A DNA stretch of 64,000 bases from Plantago major (Eukaryota > Streptophyta > Magnoliopsida > Lamiales > Plantaginaceae), in contig JAIFAC010000329.1 of the NCBI GenBank assembly GCA_026545765.1, positions 58,445 to 122,444 on the forward strand, given 5' to 3'. Numbering within the stretch: position 1 is the stretch's first letter; every line of letters begins with the position of its first letter. Shown here in pieces: positions 32,488 through 44,565 of the stretch. A program made the translations under genes and the position numbers. A model generated the notes under the pieces. It made no database searches. It saw only the letters and a program-made list of their open reading frames with translations, and had not been told where the DNA came from.

Positions 32488-32870
32488 GAGACATTCTTCA
32501 GTTGTGGCAGATGCCCAATCGGCAACATAAAGATCGCTTTTCCGAAAGCAACCAAGACTGTCTGCTTTGACTCATTGTCAATTAGTTTGCAGTATTTTGC
32601 TTTGAATTTTATAGTAAAACCCTTGTCTGCAAACTGGCTCATGCTAAATAGATTATATTTCAAATCCTTAACATGTAATACGTCCGTGATTGTTAATGTT
32701 CCCAATTTGACGCTGCAAATCCCGGAGAGGGATTTAATTCTCCTCCAAATCGATATCCGGTCCGTGTTGCAAGCTTTGTAATCGACCAGATTTGCTTTGT
32801 CTCCTGTCATGTGCTTTCCGCATCCACTATCAAATAGCCATTGTGCTTTAGTCCAGGAAGCATTCTGCAC
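32481..32870 (-). pseudogene. Copia aspartic protease
   Basis: WLFDSGCGKHMTGDK holds the active-site DSG; in most Copia proteins the motif is DSGCSRHMTG, so the Gly-Lys pair is a small change. Downstream are ITDVLHVKDLKYNLFSMSQFADKG and the end leading into the GAG-pre-integrase part. The stretch is open for 129 codons. It would cleave the Gag-Pol polyprotein in the particle. Confidence 0.87.
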
Positions 32871-32888
32871 ACAACAGGAAACAGGAGA

Positions 32889-35257
32889 TTAGGTTCTCAA
32901 TTTACAATTGGAACCATCAGGATTAAACAATCTTCCAGTAGGAATCCATTTTTGAATGAATTTCCTTGGAACATTCTTTTGTCTGATAGGAACATAAGGA
33001 GGAATTCTAATTGAATGATTATCATTATTGAGAATTATTTTCTTCCTTGGTGTGTTCCTAGGTGCTCCATTTGGTGCTTTCAGATACCTGTCAGGTTTCT
33101 GAGTTTGCTTTTCAGCAAACTTAGCTTTCCTTGCCAGATTTCTTCTAGCCCTGGCATTCAGATTTTCAGTGGCTTGATTCAACTTCCACTTCTGATAATT
33201 GCTTTGAGAAATTCTAGCCTTTAGCCATCGTTCTTGCTCCTGTTTGTATTCATGAGCAAGTCATTTTCCGATGCCTTTATAGCCAATACCGTTTCGAGCA
33301 CTTGAAGCTATCTGAGATCTTTTCTCAGCAGCTTTGCTAGCCTCTGGTTGGTCCAATTTCTTTCCAGAAAAAGTGACATGGGAGAATTTGCCAGCTCTTG
33401 CAATTCTACCCTTTTGAGAGACATAGCACTGTGGGTGTTTACACTTTTCAGTGTTGTGTTTCTTTCGAGACGTGCAACAGCTTTGTTTTGACTTGTTTTT
33501 CCCGAAAGGTTTAGTCGAATCGCCTTTCCTTTGTCAACAATCTTCGTCTTCTCACCGATACTATAGATTGCATGGGAACCATCTTGCTGAGTACTTACAA
33601 ATGTTCTTCTTTCCTTACTCTTATTCAGAGTGATAGAACAATCTGTCTGTGTATTCAGCCCAAATCCTTTCTTTTCTGAAGGATCTCTTAAGTAAGATTG
33701 TACTTCAGTAAGAGTGTCACTAGCTTTGGCATAAGATTGAAAAGATAATTCTTTCTTCTTGAGTTCCTTGTTCTCAAAAAGAAGATCTTCATATTTCTTT
33801 CGTAATTCAGCCATTGCTTCTTTATGTGACTTTTCAGTCTCAGATATATGAGCTTTGAGAAATGCATTTTCAGCATCCTTTTTCTCAGATACCTTAACTA
33901 ATTGAGAATTTTCCTTTGTAAGAGAATTCTTTTATTCTTCAAGATTTTCGGCTCTAGCTCGGATCATTAGAAATTCTCTTTCATAGATGTCAAGTTCTTT
34001 CCTGAGATTTTCTAGATCTTTTATTTCTTCTTCATCACTTTCATAAGTATAACAAGAAGTATGTGTTACCTCATCAGCCATAAGACATATTTCTATGTTA
34101 GAGATGTCTGGACCGTCAATTTCAGCAACTCCACACATTTCATTCTTCTTGAGGCCGAAGTCGATTATATCATGAGTAACTCCACATAATTCTGGTGATG
34201 GTAAGGTTGAGTCATCTGAATTGTCATCTTGTAATCTGTCTCAACGCCTAGAGCATCCAATTGAATTTGGATTTTCTTTCTTTTTTCAGTTAACAAAGCT
34301 TTCTGGCTTCTTCTGAAGATTCTTCTATCTTTCTTGTCACCTGTCCTTAGTTTGTTGAATGACAATCCTTCTTGAAGTGGCCAGGTTTCTGACAATAGAA
34401 ACAGATATCGTTTTCAATTTCTGCTTCCTCAAGACATGATGCTTTCTCGAAATGGCTTATTCAAATGAGCTTTGCATATTTTGTATGGTGATAGTTTGAG
34501 CCAGATGCTTTTCACTTCTCTTTCGCTTTTCTTCTCTCAATTTCTCGACATATTTGCTCATTTGCTTGGGCAAGAGCATCCTCGCCTCTTCCTTGCTTTT
34601 CTTCTTTTCAAGTTCCTTGAGCAACTAGAGCAATATTATGCAACTTTTCATTGTTTGTTCTCTTTGTGTTGTCTCATAATCTCAGTAGCAAGATGTAAGA
34701 AGAGTTCCATCGAGTGATATTTGGCATTCCTTGGTTAAAATAAAGAATTTGGTATGCTCCCAGGTGGTTAAGACTTGACAATAGTCTTAATCTTTTCCGA
34801 TCGAGTATCTGCTTTTCCCAAGTCGCCATATCACTCATGAGAGTGGTAAATCAAATCAAGTTCTTCCGTAGTTTCATGGGTCCTTGTTTGAAATTTTGAA
34901 ATTTCAACTTGAGAACTTCGAGCTTGTTTTCTTTGGTTTTCTCGGCCCGCAGATTTCTTCAATCGGTGCCAGTAACTTCGCCGCTTTTAGCACCCCAGCT
35001 TTAATCGTATGTGCTCAGTGTCGATCGATGATGATATTATGAGCTTGACCATCCGCACGATTCCTCTTGGCATCTTCTGATGTCCAGAGTTCTCTGGGCT
35101 TTGGTTCGTAAATAACTTGACTAGTAGATCTCCCACTTGTTGACGCATCGGTTTGTGAAGATCCTTCGCTTTGATCTCTGTCTCTACCATTAGAAACCTC
35201 CATGACTTGTTTGAGTTGTTGAATGACTATTGGGCCATTCTTTATCACTTCGATCAT
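32889..35257 (-). pseudogene. Copia gag with zinc knuckle and coiled coil
   Basis: The first open piece starts at 35257 (MIEVIKNGPIVIQQL) and reaches KPRELWTSEDAKRNRADGQA, the usual N-terminal Gag W..D pattern. A CCHC knuckle (CFYCQKPGHFKKDC) lies at 34362-34403 and would bind element RNA. After it comes a long heptad-rich segment (33800-34140, LRKKYEDLLFENKELKKKE) typical of the extended Gag of this group, then a basic tail (33182-32889, RARRNLARKAKF and NVPRKFIQKWIPTGR) leading to the protease. Several frameshifts and stops separate the pieces. Confidence 0.85.
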
Positions 35258-35431
35258 TTCGTCACTTATGGCTTCAAGGTGGAGAATGGGTGCATCACTC
35301 AGAGAACGGGTGCATCACTCAGAGACATTCCTGCACACTTAACACACAAATTAAATAGTCCTCAAAAATGGACAAAGTTCCTTCACCTATCTGGGGATCT
35401 AGGTTCAGTGCAGAAGGCTTGTGAACCTCCT

Positions 35432-35443
35432 GCTCTGATACCA
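35432..35443 (-). promoter_or_regulatory. Primer binding site (initiator Met tRNA type)
   Basis: Minus-strand TGGTATCAGAGC, two bases after the 5' LTR end. It is complementary to the 3' end of plant initiator methionine tRNA and starts minus-strand DNA synthesis. Confidence 0.95.
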
Positions 35444-35445
35444 CT

Positions 35446-37152
35446 TGTTGGTCCAGATAACGGCAAAGTAAAAGACTAGAGGGGGGGTGAATAGTCTTTT
35501 AAAACTTTTGTCGATAAAAACTATTTCTCAGATATCTGAGTAGATATCTGATACTTAGAATCAGAGCGCGGAAGACTTAAGATAGATAAGTGCAGAAACA
35601 GTTAAAGTGTGTGTGTGTTGCTGAAATGTAAGTACAGAAAAGTAAATAACACAGCAAGTATAGTGGTATCTGGAGGTGGCGTAATCCTCCAACTAATCCA
35701 CTTCGGTCTTCCAAAGACCTAGAATTCACTAGAATAGATAATTGAGGTCACCTTACAAAAATCCTATTCTAAGATTCCTTAAACAGATGGTTCCCAACCA
35801 AATGTTCCCCCTGAGTTGTTCCCCGGCTTTCACAGCCAAGTACTTCAGACTCGTAAACCTTTTGAGCTATTCCTAGCTTCCCAAGCTAAGTACTTCCTGT
35901 GCTCAATAACCTTGGAGTTATTCCTTAGTTACCCAAATCAAGTACTTCCTATACTCCGTTAACCTTGGAGTTATTCCCTGATTTTTCAAACTAAGTACTT
36001 CCTGTAATCCACGTCAGTTATGGTGTTGGTTTCGGTTTGAGTTGTCAGATGAGCTTCTTTAATAACTTTTCAGTTAATCAGATAGCTCTGTGAATCAAGT
36101 ATACTTAATACACTTTGCAATGTATGGTATCTTGTTCTTTTTACTGACCCAAGTCTCAGATAACTGTTCAAGAGAATGAATCTCAGATACTTGATCTTTT
36201 GTTTCAACTCTTTCACAGATAGCTGTGCTTGTTTAGAATCAGGACACTTAGAACTTTAGTGTTACTCAAGATCAAGAGCTTTGGTCGCAACAGAAAGCTT
36301 TGAGGATACGTAATTTGCTTGAGATCGCGAGATATGTGTTCAGTGTAAGTTCTTCAGGTTGTGTATCTTCTCAAGCTGTCTAAGTGTTGATATTTATAGA
36401 TGAATTTGAGTGCCGTTTGAATAGTATCCGTTAGGCTCAAATTCAAACTATTGATATCTGTGTATAGTACTGCAGCAGGTTTTGTCTTCTTCTTCAGAAG
36501 CTGCCGTTGCTTTTGTTCAGACATCTCTGTCCATGCATTAAATGCATTGTACTATACTTTTTGTCCTGTAGTGCCAACGGAACTATGCTTTTTATCAGAG
36601 ACTACCTTGATCAGATTTCTCTGAGTTTTTTCGCACGTTCTTATCTTCATCTTCAGATACCACTTTTATTGAAACAACTTTGTTTGCAATATATATATTT
36701 CTTTTTCAGAAATGTGGTTAAAGCTCAAGGTATCTGAGAATAGATATCTGTGGACACTTTCCTTGCTTTCAGATAGACCTTTTATTTCTCAGATATCTCT
36801 TGTGACACAGTTTGTTTAAAACTATTCGTGTCTTCAAGATATCTGGCTAAGGTATCTGAAAAAACTGTTTCAGTAATCTTGTGCAGTTTCTTCAAGTCTT
36901 CAATGTCGTTGAGCTTGTTCTGCTTGGATGTCTTCTTCTTGGTCTTCTCTTCATAAAATAAAAATTACATTTTGAGACCTAACATCCTATACAAGATTAG
37001 CTAGACTATCATACTTAGTGGGTTTCCTCTTTTACAATGTTCGAGCGAAACAAGAGTACTAATCACCTTTCTCAGACTAAGATAAGTCATCATGTTGCTG
37101 ATCAAAATCTAAACAGATATTTCTAACAAAATATCTAACAAATTTCCTAACA
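35446..37152 (-). repeat. 5' LTR of copy B
   Basis: 1,707 bp. It carries the TATA box (minus, 36389-36399), repeated ATATCTGA motifs, and the same ends as the 3' LTR. The TTAAT duplication follows at 37153. It is the presumed promoter of the full-length RNA. Confidence 0.95.
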
Positions 37153-37157
37153 TTAAT

Positions 37158-37541
37158 TTTTACAGAATGGAAACATACTCTAAGAAACCTTGAGGCGTGA
37201 TATCACTTTCCGAAAAATAATATTTTCAGCACTGTGGAAACTTGTTCGCAGGATACAACAAGGCTCGATAATTCAAATGAGAAAGTGCAGAAAATGGTGT
37301 GAGAAGAAGTGAGTTTTCCTTCTGCAGGAACTCTGTATTTATAATATCTTATAATACATGAAACAAAAAAAGGTCATTGTAATGAATCAATTAATATCTC
37401 AAACTCATTCTTAACCACATACTTTTGGGGGACCACACATTTTTCTTAAAAATTGTGGAAATCAAAATTGTTTCACTCTTACAAAAACGGAGGGAGTAGG
37501 TAATTAAGAATTATTAATATTTTAATTGTAAATTTTTTAGT
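37158..37541. other. Flank of copy B, no gene
   Basis: Holds the right arm of the 44-bp inverted repeat (37347-37390) and a TATA-like TATTTATAATATC (37337-37349) that could belong to an old promoter or LTR. No coding seen. Confidence 0.5.
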
Positions 37542-37550
37542 GAAACGAAT

Positions 37551-39091
37551 GAATCTATTGTCAAAATATTATCTTGCCAAAAAATAATTGTCAAAATATC
37601 ACTCTTCAAATATTAATTGGCACTATATCACTATCTTGCCAGATGGATTGCCACATAGATCAAATTAAACCAGGGCTTCTCTTATTTCACGTTTAGGTTT
37701 TATAAACTCACCGTTTGTCCACCGCAGAACAGCGCCAAGAACTACCGCAACAAGCCAACAACGAAAGCAGAGAATTGAGGTACCATAAAATCTAGATTTA
37801 CATTAATAAGCCAAGTCCAAAGCGCAGCATCTTGACGAGTTGAATTTACCTTCTTCGCTGGTCTTTTGGCGCACTACTCTCTCTTCTCGATCTATTAGAT
37901 GAATTAATAACACCACACGAGGACATAGGTGTTACGAATGTAATCGCTATTGTGCTAATTATTGTAATGGAGATTATTGGTTAATTATTGTGTTAAGTAC
38001 ATTGTGATTGACATATAATTTTAATAGGTTTGCCTGGTCATCCATATAACTCTATAGCACTTATGTGCATTAGCATGTGTATTGGTTAATATTTTTTGCT
38101 TAAATTTTTTTGAAGCTGGCTATTTTTATTGCTAGTTCAAATACTTGTGTGCCAACTGACCTTTTCTTATCTCTTGGTTAGGATGGTTCGAGAGAACATA
38201 ACAATATTATGCTATTGGAATGGAAGAATGGTATCAAATTTTCGTGGAATTTCTTATGACGGTGCTACACCAAAACCTGTCAAAGTTAGTAGCCGGATTA
38301 GATACAACGATCTAGTGGAAAAAATGTACGATATCACCGGTTTTGATCGCGCAAATATGGTGCTGAAGCTTACTTGCAGGTATCCAAGTAATTCTCAAGA
38401 ATACATAGCTTTACCGGTTGACGATCATAATGCAATGGGTATTGTTTTTGTTGTTATGAAACGACCGAATATTAATTGCTTGGAATTTTACTTGGAAGCA
38501 ATTCCATGGCAAAGTAATGAGCCGGTAAATGCTCAAGAAGTAATCTCTAATGGTCCTTTCACACAACTACTCACACAAGATGCTGGATTACTTGATCAGA
38601 ACTTTGACATGAGCACCTCTATTTCATCCACTTCCACATGAAGCTTATTGGCCTTCTCCATCAACAGGAACAGTGCTTCTACCTTCTGATTCAATGAAAA
38701 GAACTGCTAAAGGTAATCAACGCGCTTGCATAATGAGATGGATGCTAGGGAAGGTCGTGGAACTGTGAGATGCAGTCTATGCAAACAAGGACACAATAAA
38801 AAAACTTGTGCCAATAAACATTGATTTAGTTATTGAGTGGTTCTTTAATTTGCTGAATGAAGCCATGTGTTAGTAATTTTCAGTTGTATAACTTTGATTT
38901 TGATTTCATTTAAATTGTAGGCATTGTTTTTATTCTATTTTAAACCTAAACGTGAAATAAGAGAAGCCCTGGTTTAATTTGATATATGTGGCAATCCATC
39001 TGGCAAGATAGTGATATAGTGCCAATTAATATTTGAAGAGTGATATTTTTACAATTATTTTTTGGCAAGATGATATTAAGACAATAGATTC
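37551..39091 (+). mobile_element. Mutator-like element, family B, 1,541 bp
   Basis: Flanked by GAAACGAAT on both sides (37542-37550 and 39092-39100), a perfect 9-bp duplication. The terminal inverted repeats are about 150 bp (37551-37703 and 38941-39091), starting GAATCTATTGTC, and are nearly identical for most of their length. The interior holds only the two ends of a transposase gene (38183-38824), so it is an internally deleted, non-autonomous element. The high TIR identity points to fairly recent activity. Confidence 0.93.
38183..38824 (+). pseudogene. PB1-like domain joined to MULE zinc knuckle
   Basis: From an ATG at 38183 the first 153 codons are open. They read ITILCYWNGRMVSNFRGISYDG...LVEKMYDITGFD...LKLTCRYPSNSQEYIALPVDDHNAMGIVF...LEFYLEAIPW, which resembles the PB1-like N-terminus of plant MULE transposases. 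After a stop at 38639, another frame (about 38737-38824) reads EGRGTVRCSLCKQGHNKKTC and ends. This matches the C-terminal knuckle of MULE transposases, one residue shorter than usual (CX2CX3HX4C). The DDE core and SWIM finger are absent. An AG acceptor-like site (TTGGTTAG) just before the ATG suggests a 5' leader intron in 37720-38180. Confidence 0.68.
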
Positions 39092-39154
39092 GAAACGAAT
39101 GGTGTATTAGTTTGGAAAATTTCCAATGTTAGCTAGTTTTGGGACTATTAGCAA

Positions 39155-39372
39155 AAAGATAACCTATCTAGAAACGAATATGTTATCAATATAACCATCA
39201 ATGTTATTAATCAAAACGTCTATGTTGTTAACGAAATAAGAATTGTTGTAATCTGAAAAAAACATCAATGTTGAGAACATAAGTGTTTTGATTAGTAACA
39301 TTGATAATTTTCTTAATAATATAGGTCCGTCTCTAAATAAATAATCTAAACCTGCTCTTGAAGACTTAAGTT
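39155..39372. repeat. Palindromic MITE, copy 4
   Basis: Same family as 14505. The arms are ATAACCTATCTAGAAACG and GGTCCGTCTCTAAATAAATAATCT, with inner paired AATGTTATTAATCAAAAC and GTTTTGATTAGTAACATT. It lies shortly after the family B MULE. Confidence 0.65.
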
Positions 39373-41459
39373 TCATTCTTTCGGCTCTAATGTAATGTAC
39401 GTAATCGAAAGATAAAACGAATCAAGAAAATCAATGTAATCGAATGAATCTGAACTAAATTGAATTAAACTAAAATGAAATTAATGAATTTTTAGATGAA
39501 AACAACGTAGCATTGCTAAAAAAAATAAAATTTAAATTTATTGTTTCACTAAATCACTAAAAGAAATTAAAAGAGTGAATTTGGGACTGTTGTATGAGAA
39601 AAGGAGTTTGGTGACTAGGCTTGTAGACACCATCATTTGTCTGGACACGATTAGGACCAAATCGGCGTCAGCTTTATACTCTTGGACTCTTGGTATTGCC
39701 ACAAACCCCAACTCACGTGACATGGACCAGAAATATAACAAATTATTCTTCTTGGGCCTATATCGAATTATAAGAAATTGCTTACCAATTTTGGAGCTAA
39801 TAGTAGGCGAACTTGCTTTCATGTAATTGAATTTTTTTGGGTGTTTTATCCGTAAAAAGTGCCACAAACTTGGATTTATTTGTAAATAATCCAGTGTGTA
39901 TTAGTGGGAGCTAGGTTGCATAGCATTTATATCTAGATTTATGAGATTTGGACAAACGAGTGGATAAGGTATTGACACCTCTTACATGATATCTTTTCTA
40001 GATGCTGTCTTGAGTTGCAAGAAACATGAATTAATTCCTACTTGGTTTTGTTTTTATATCACCACGTGCACGCACCAATATGAATATATCGACTTGTTAG
40101 ACCATTTGTGGGTGCCGCCTCATGACGCTTTTTCAACTAATGACGAGATTCGCGCATTTGCATTTTATCGTGCGCTGATCGTCACGCCATTAAATTAATT
40201 TTTTTTACGCTTACCATATTATGTTAACGTTAAGTTGAAATCAAATTGAAGTGGAATGGTGTTTTGAAGTGAATAAGTTTTAAGATGAGAGAAAGATGAG
40301 TTGGAGATATGTTGATCCAAACATAACCAAGAGTGTATTTATTTAGATCTTCAAAAATAAAGTTGGTGAATTTTATTTATTTTTTACATTTTTATTTTGA
40401 AAGATAAAGACGTTAGAAAATTGGACAAAACAAAATTTAAAAAAATAAATAAAGTGAGCCAGGTGTTGACAAGCGGTCGCGCCTTGTCTATCCTGCACAA
40501 GGCTACACACGGCGCACAAGGATGACGGGATGATTGGGCCGTAATGCAAATTCGCCTTAGATGTTCTTCTTCAACCACGCTACAAAATAATGCCACACTC
40601 GTAACCCCTTCGAGCTGATTTCAACTTATGCTGGGCTACTGGTCATGTCAAGCTACGACTTGAACTAACGATTAATTGTTAGGTACATGGAATCACGACC
40701 CCTAAGCTCTGTTATTTTTGTCCGAACATAACATAACTGATCTGATCTGAACTGAAATTATTTGTAGTATAAAAATAATTAAGTAAATTAAAACTTAACT
40801 GAAATAAAATTAAGGGAAAATAGCTCCAGATCCACCCAATAAATCACCTAATAACACTTCCGTCCCCCTGATTTAAATAATAACATATTAGTCCATTTTC
40901 TACTTTCAAAATTTGCTTCCCAAACATGGCCTTATATTTATTTTTATTTTGAGAATAACATTTTATTATATCAAAGGGAAATAAATTACATCGGATTCGG
41001 AACATAGCCTTATTTTTAACCGTCATATTTTATACTTTACTTCTATTCCCTTTCACAGCGTCCAATATTTATAAATAAAAAAGTAGTTTCAAATCAGTAA
41101 ATGTTAAAATAAAAATAAATTAAATGAAAAACTAATTTTTTAAAATAGTTTTAAAAATATAAAATGATTTACAGAAATGAAATAAAATGATATTTCAAAT
41201 ATAATCTTCCAAAAAATAACAAAAATATTAAAATATACTTACTCAGTCCTAAAACATAGTTGTTTCCTAGCCGTTTTTGATGTCTCAAGTAATGGTTCCT
41301 GGTTTCATTCTTATAAATCTTTCTCCCACCATAAATAAAAAATACTAAAGCATAGTATCTCTAGAAGCTATTTTCATGGAGCATGAAAATATGAATTTGT
41401 TTCTATTTGTTTTCAATATGTTTTATAAATTTTTGTTATTTGATAATAAACTTTTATAT
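39373..41459. other. Intergenic with MITE-like fragments
   Basis: 39380-39510 and 40710-40810 resemble the 143-bp Tourist-type element at 51565 (GAACTGAA/GAATGAATCTGAACT-type strings). 39590-39830 and 39960-40200 have more balanced composition, but no protein could be recognised in any frame. Confidence 0.4.
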
Positions 41460-41468
41460 TTAAAATAT

Positions 41469-42967
41469 GGGTCATTTTCATAAACACCCCTTATTGTTTG
41501 TGCCAATTACAGATTACCCTATGTTGTTTGAACAATTACAGATAAACCCAAAATCCACATCCGGCATTGACTCCGGTGCCTATGTGTCAATGCTAGCTTA
41601 GTTGGCTGCTTGTGTGGCATGACATGGACTCCCATGTCATTAAATGTTTCTGATTAATTATATTCAGAGGGACCTATTTGTAATTGATTTGATGACGAAT
41701 GGGTTCATTTGTAATTGAATTTTAACTAAGTTTGGTGAAGTAATTGTTGGGGAATATTTATAAATTTGTAATTTATTTATGTTTTCATGCCTACTAGACT
41801 ATAATTACATATTTTTTTTACCTGCACACTATTTATGCCTTGATTAAACATGCATATCGAAATGACTATATTATTCAATTATAACGTTTCTTTTTTTGTG
41901 GAAACATCCACTTATTAATTTCTTATCACTCTCTTTCCTACTTTATATATTCTCTGTAAAATCCCGGAATAAATTTTGGATCGTCAATTTGGATTTAAAT
42001 TGGAGACGAAAAAATTATTTAAAACTGAGTTGAAATACGAGAAATTAATTGGGCTCGAGAGAATTACGATTTTTTAACGGAACTGATGGCCCGATTATTG
42101 TAAAGTCCAAGTTGGGCCAGGATGAGCCCATCAAGCAAACCTAAGTTAAAGCCCTAGTTTTGTTCCTCTTCTTCTTCCTCACACGCTCGCTTTTCTTTCT
42201 TTCGCCAGATTTGCCCGCTTTCACCGGTCAATTACCACCATACCGCCCACCTTTCTTCTTTCTATTTGGACCGAAATCGAGTGGTGTTACGTAAGACCTA
42301 ATGAAGCTTGGGTGTTTCAATCGAACCGGATCGGTGAACATGGAGATGGAATTCTAATTTGATTAGACCGATTCGCTGATGTTATGGATCGAAGTTAGAC
42401 CGAGATCGACTGGTTTTCATGGGTTATGGATCGCAAAACTGGAGCAAGAAATATGAGATCGATTCGCAATGTATTGGGACGATTTGTGATGATTTTGGAC
42501 TGATCTTGATCGATTGGAGTAGAGGAGGTGATGGGTAATCGATTATTTTAGCCTTAGCATGGAATCGGAGTTGGTTGAATCGATTTGGTAGAAATTCGTA
42601 AGTTGCAGGGACTAGTTTGAGTTTTCTGAAAGTTGGAACCCTTCCTTTTGAGAATTTGATGTTACCAGGGACCTCACATGTAATAGACCAATTTTGATAG
42701 GAAAAAGGGTAAATATGTATATGAAACTAATTACATATAAACCCATCATGAATTAATTAAACAAGAAAAAGAAATGATGATATGGCAGTACACATCAGCA
42801 ATGGCGTGTGTCTCCGGCGTGACATGGCCTCCGGCGTTGACTTTTGGGACTATATGTAATTAGTTTTCGAAATAAGTTCATTTTCAGGAATCATTTGTAA
42901 TTCTTCAAACAACATGCGCTAATTTGAGATGGGGCTATATATGAGGGGTGGGTTTTGTAAAAATCCC
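41469..42967. mobile_element. Mutator-like element, family A, 1,499 bp
   Basis: Perfect 9-bp duplication TTAAAATAT (41460-41468 and 42968-42976). The left terminus GGGTCATTTTCATAAACACCCC matches the end of the MULE at 12089. The right terminus read outward starts GGGATTTTTACAAAACCCACCCC and shares inner GTTGTTTGA and CAACGCCGG motifs. The interior has no transposase. 41950-42650 looks like foreign sequence: AAATCCCGGAATAAATTT and GGCCCGATTATTG...TTGGGCC resemble LTR text, followed by a C/T-rich leader near 42150-42260. It may be a captured fragment (Pack-MULE-like); that is inference. Confidence 0.85.
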
Positions 42968-42976
42968 TTAAAATAT

Positions 42977-43399
42977 TTATTAAATTTGTATGAGTGTTAT
43001 TTGCAATTTTCGTTGGTAAGTATGAAATTAGAAAAAAAAAATATATGGAGTAAATACAAATTGTTTGGATCAATTTTATAATAAAGTGAAATATATAATA
43101 AAAATGTAATTGTTTACAAGTGTAAATTAAGGATGTGTTTGGCATCAATTTGATTTTTGGACTGTTTTGTAATTGATTTGTTAATTCTGTCCTATGATGT
43201 TATTGTTAGAATCAGATGGATCAAAGTGTTATTAGTAAATTTATCAGGGGGACCTACAGAAATTAGCCCTAAAATTAATGGGTTTTCAGATGAAGAGAAT
43301 CGAGTCTGGCTCAAAATATGTTCAAAACATAGATGCCATTCTCAATTGAGGAGTGCCTGCTCACCTAGCTTTATATCTCGTTAACAACCGGTATGTTAG
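42977..43399. other. AT-rich spacer
   Basis: No supported gene. Balanced composition starts near 43240 and may be the beginning of the gypsy relic. Confidence 0.4.
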
Positions 43400-44565
43400 T
43401 TCCGATATGTTTTGAAAGTGCATTATTAGATGCGTACATGGGACCGAGAGGCACTCCTCGAAAGGTGTGTTGAACATTCATACTCTAACACCATGAGTAC
43501 TAGTCTTGCAAAGGAGCTCATCGAACACCCCCTCACCATGAGGCTCAACTTAGTGCAATTAACGCACAAGTATCAGATGTTGACGACTTATAACGAACGA
43601 TCCCCATTTTTGCATTGTGACAAGATGTGTTGGGGACCTCAGATCCAAGAGAAAAAGAAGGAAACCATGACCCATTAGAGAAATCAATTCTATCAGGGGA
43701 CCGGAACAGGCCAAGTACCGAACCGAGGAAGAACCCCCATGGGAGGAGGAGGGTATACACCGAACTTAGGTACCCCATGAGAAAAGTGTTAGAGGCTATC
43801 CACCTTCGTCATATGTCCAGAAAAGCAGAGATAAAATTTGTCTAAAAAAGGCTTGAATTCTTTCTGTCAATTTCATCAACAAAAGGGAAATTAGACCGAT
43901 GATTGCATCCATCTAATCGAGAGGCTGATCAAGCTAGGGTACCTTCGAGGCTATGTTCTCCATAGGGATATGATTCCAACCCCCAAACTTCCACCTCCAC
44001 CTCCCCCTTGGACGTATGACGCTCCGAGGTAGGACATGAGAGCGTATGAGAGGGAGGACTGGTGGAATCAGAAGCCCACAAACCACGACTATCAAACCAG
44101 ATAGCAACAAAGGCCACCTCCAACCCAAGGACAAGGACATGTGGAGCAGCAGATATATAAGTCGAGAGGTACTAGAATGAACTGACCAATGACACATGTG
44201 TTATAGAACCTGCGGGAGGCGACAGTCAAAACGCTAGAGAACGGAGAGGACAAAACTTGCACCACTCATTGAAGCAGGGTGTATATGCGGTCAGTTAGAG
44301 GACCAACCTATTGACATTTGACGATTCTGAAGTGCCCCCTTATTTTACTAGAGAAGGTCGTTCTCAGGACATAAATGCAAGCCTTTTCATTTTAGTGAAT
44401 GTGGTTGGGTTCGAGGTACGAATAACTTTGGTAGATACTGGAAGGGCAGGCAATCTTATCTTCAACGAACAACTTGAAGCAGATGAATATGAAACTTCCT
44501 GGGTTAAAAAGCGTAGTCACCTTGTTAGTGGGATTCGGTGGGCAAGTTGTTACCCCAAGTGGATA
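43400..44565 (+). pseudogene. Ty3/gypsy gag and protease remnant, left part
   Basis: A short gag-like piece (YTELRYPMRKVLEAI, about 43755-43800) resembles the YTPL...VL..I motif before the zinc region of plant gypsy Gag. The protease reads ILVNVVGFEVRITLVDTGRAGNLIF (about 44383-44460), with the catalytic DTG. A frameshift follows near 44530, and the sequence is cut at 44565 by a CACTA element. The continuation is at 49902. Confidence 0.72.

Larger units (their letters stand above)
21909..37152 (-). mobile_element. Full-length large Copia retrotransposon, copy B
   Basis: 15,244 bp, bounded by TTAAT on both sides (21904-21908 and 37153-37157), a perfect 5-bp target duplication. In its own orientation: 5' LTR (37152-35446), initiator-Met-tRNA-type PBS, gag with zinc knuckle, protease, integrase, RT, RNase H, a 28-bp tandem repeat, the intron-bearing extra gene, PPT and 3' LTR (23599-21909). 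Pol order PR-IN-RT-RH is Ty1/copia. Overall size and a long gene after pol fit the Sirevirus group, where an env-like ORF often sits in this place. The LTRs look very similar by eye, suggesting recent insertion, but the coding parts carry frameshifts, so the copy cannot move on its own. Confidence 0.95.

Noticed and set aside
39538-40198. Possible host exons on either strand
   Set aside because: Short frames without recognisable domains or splice signals that connect them.
43929-44197. Minus-strand frames near the gypsy relic
   Set aside because: No similarity recognised, and they lie opposite the better-supported plus-strand gag/protease reading.
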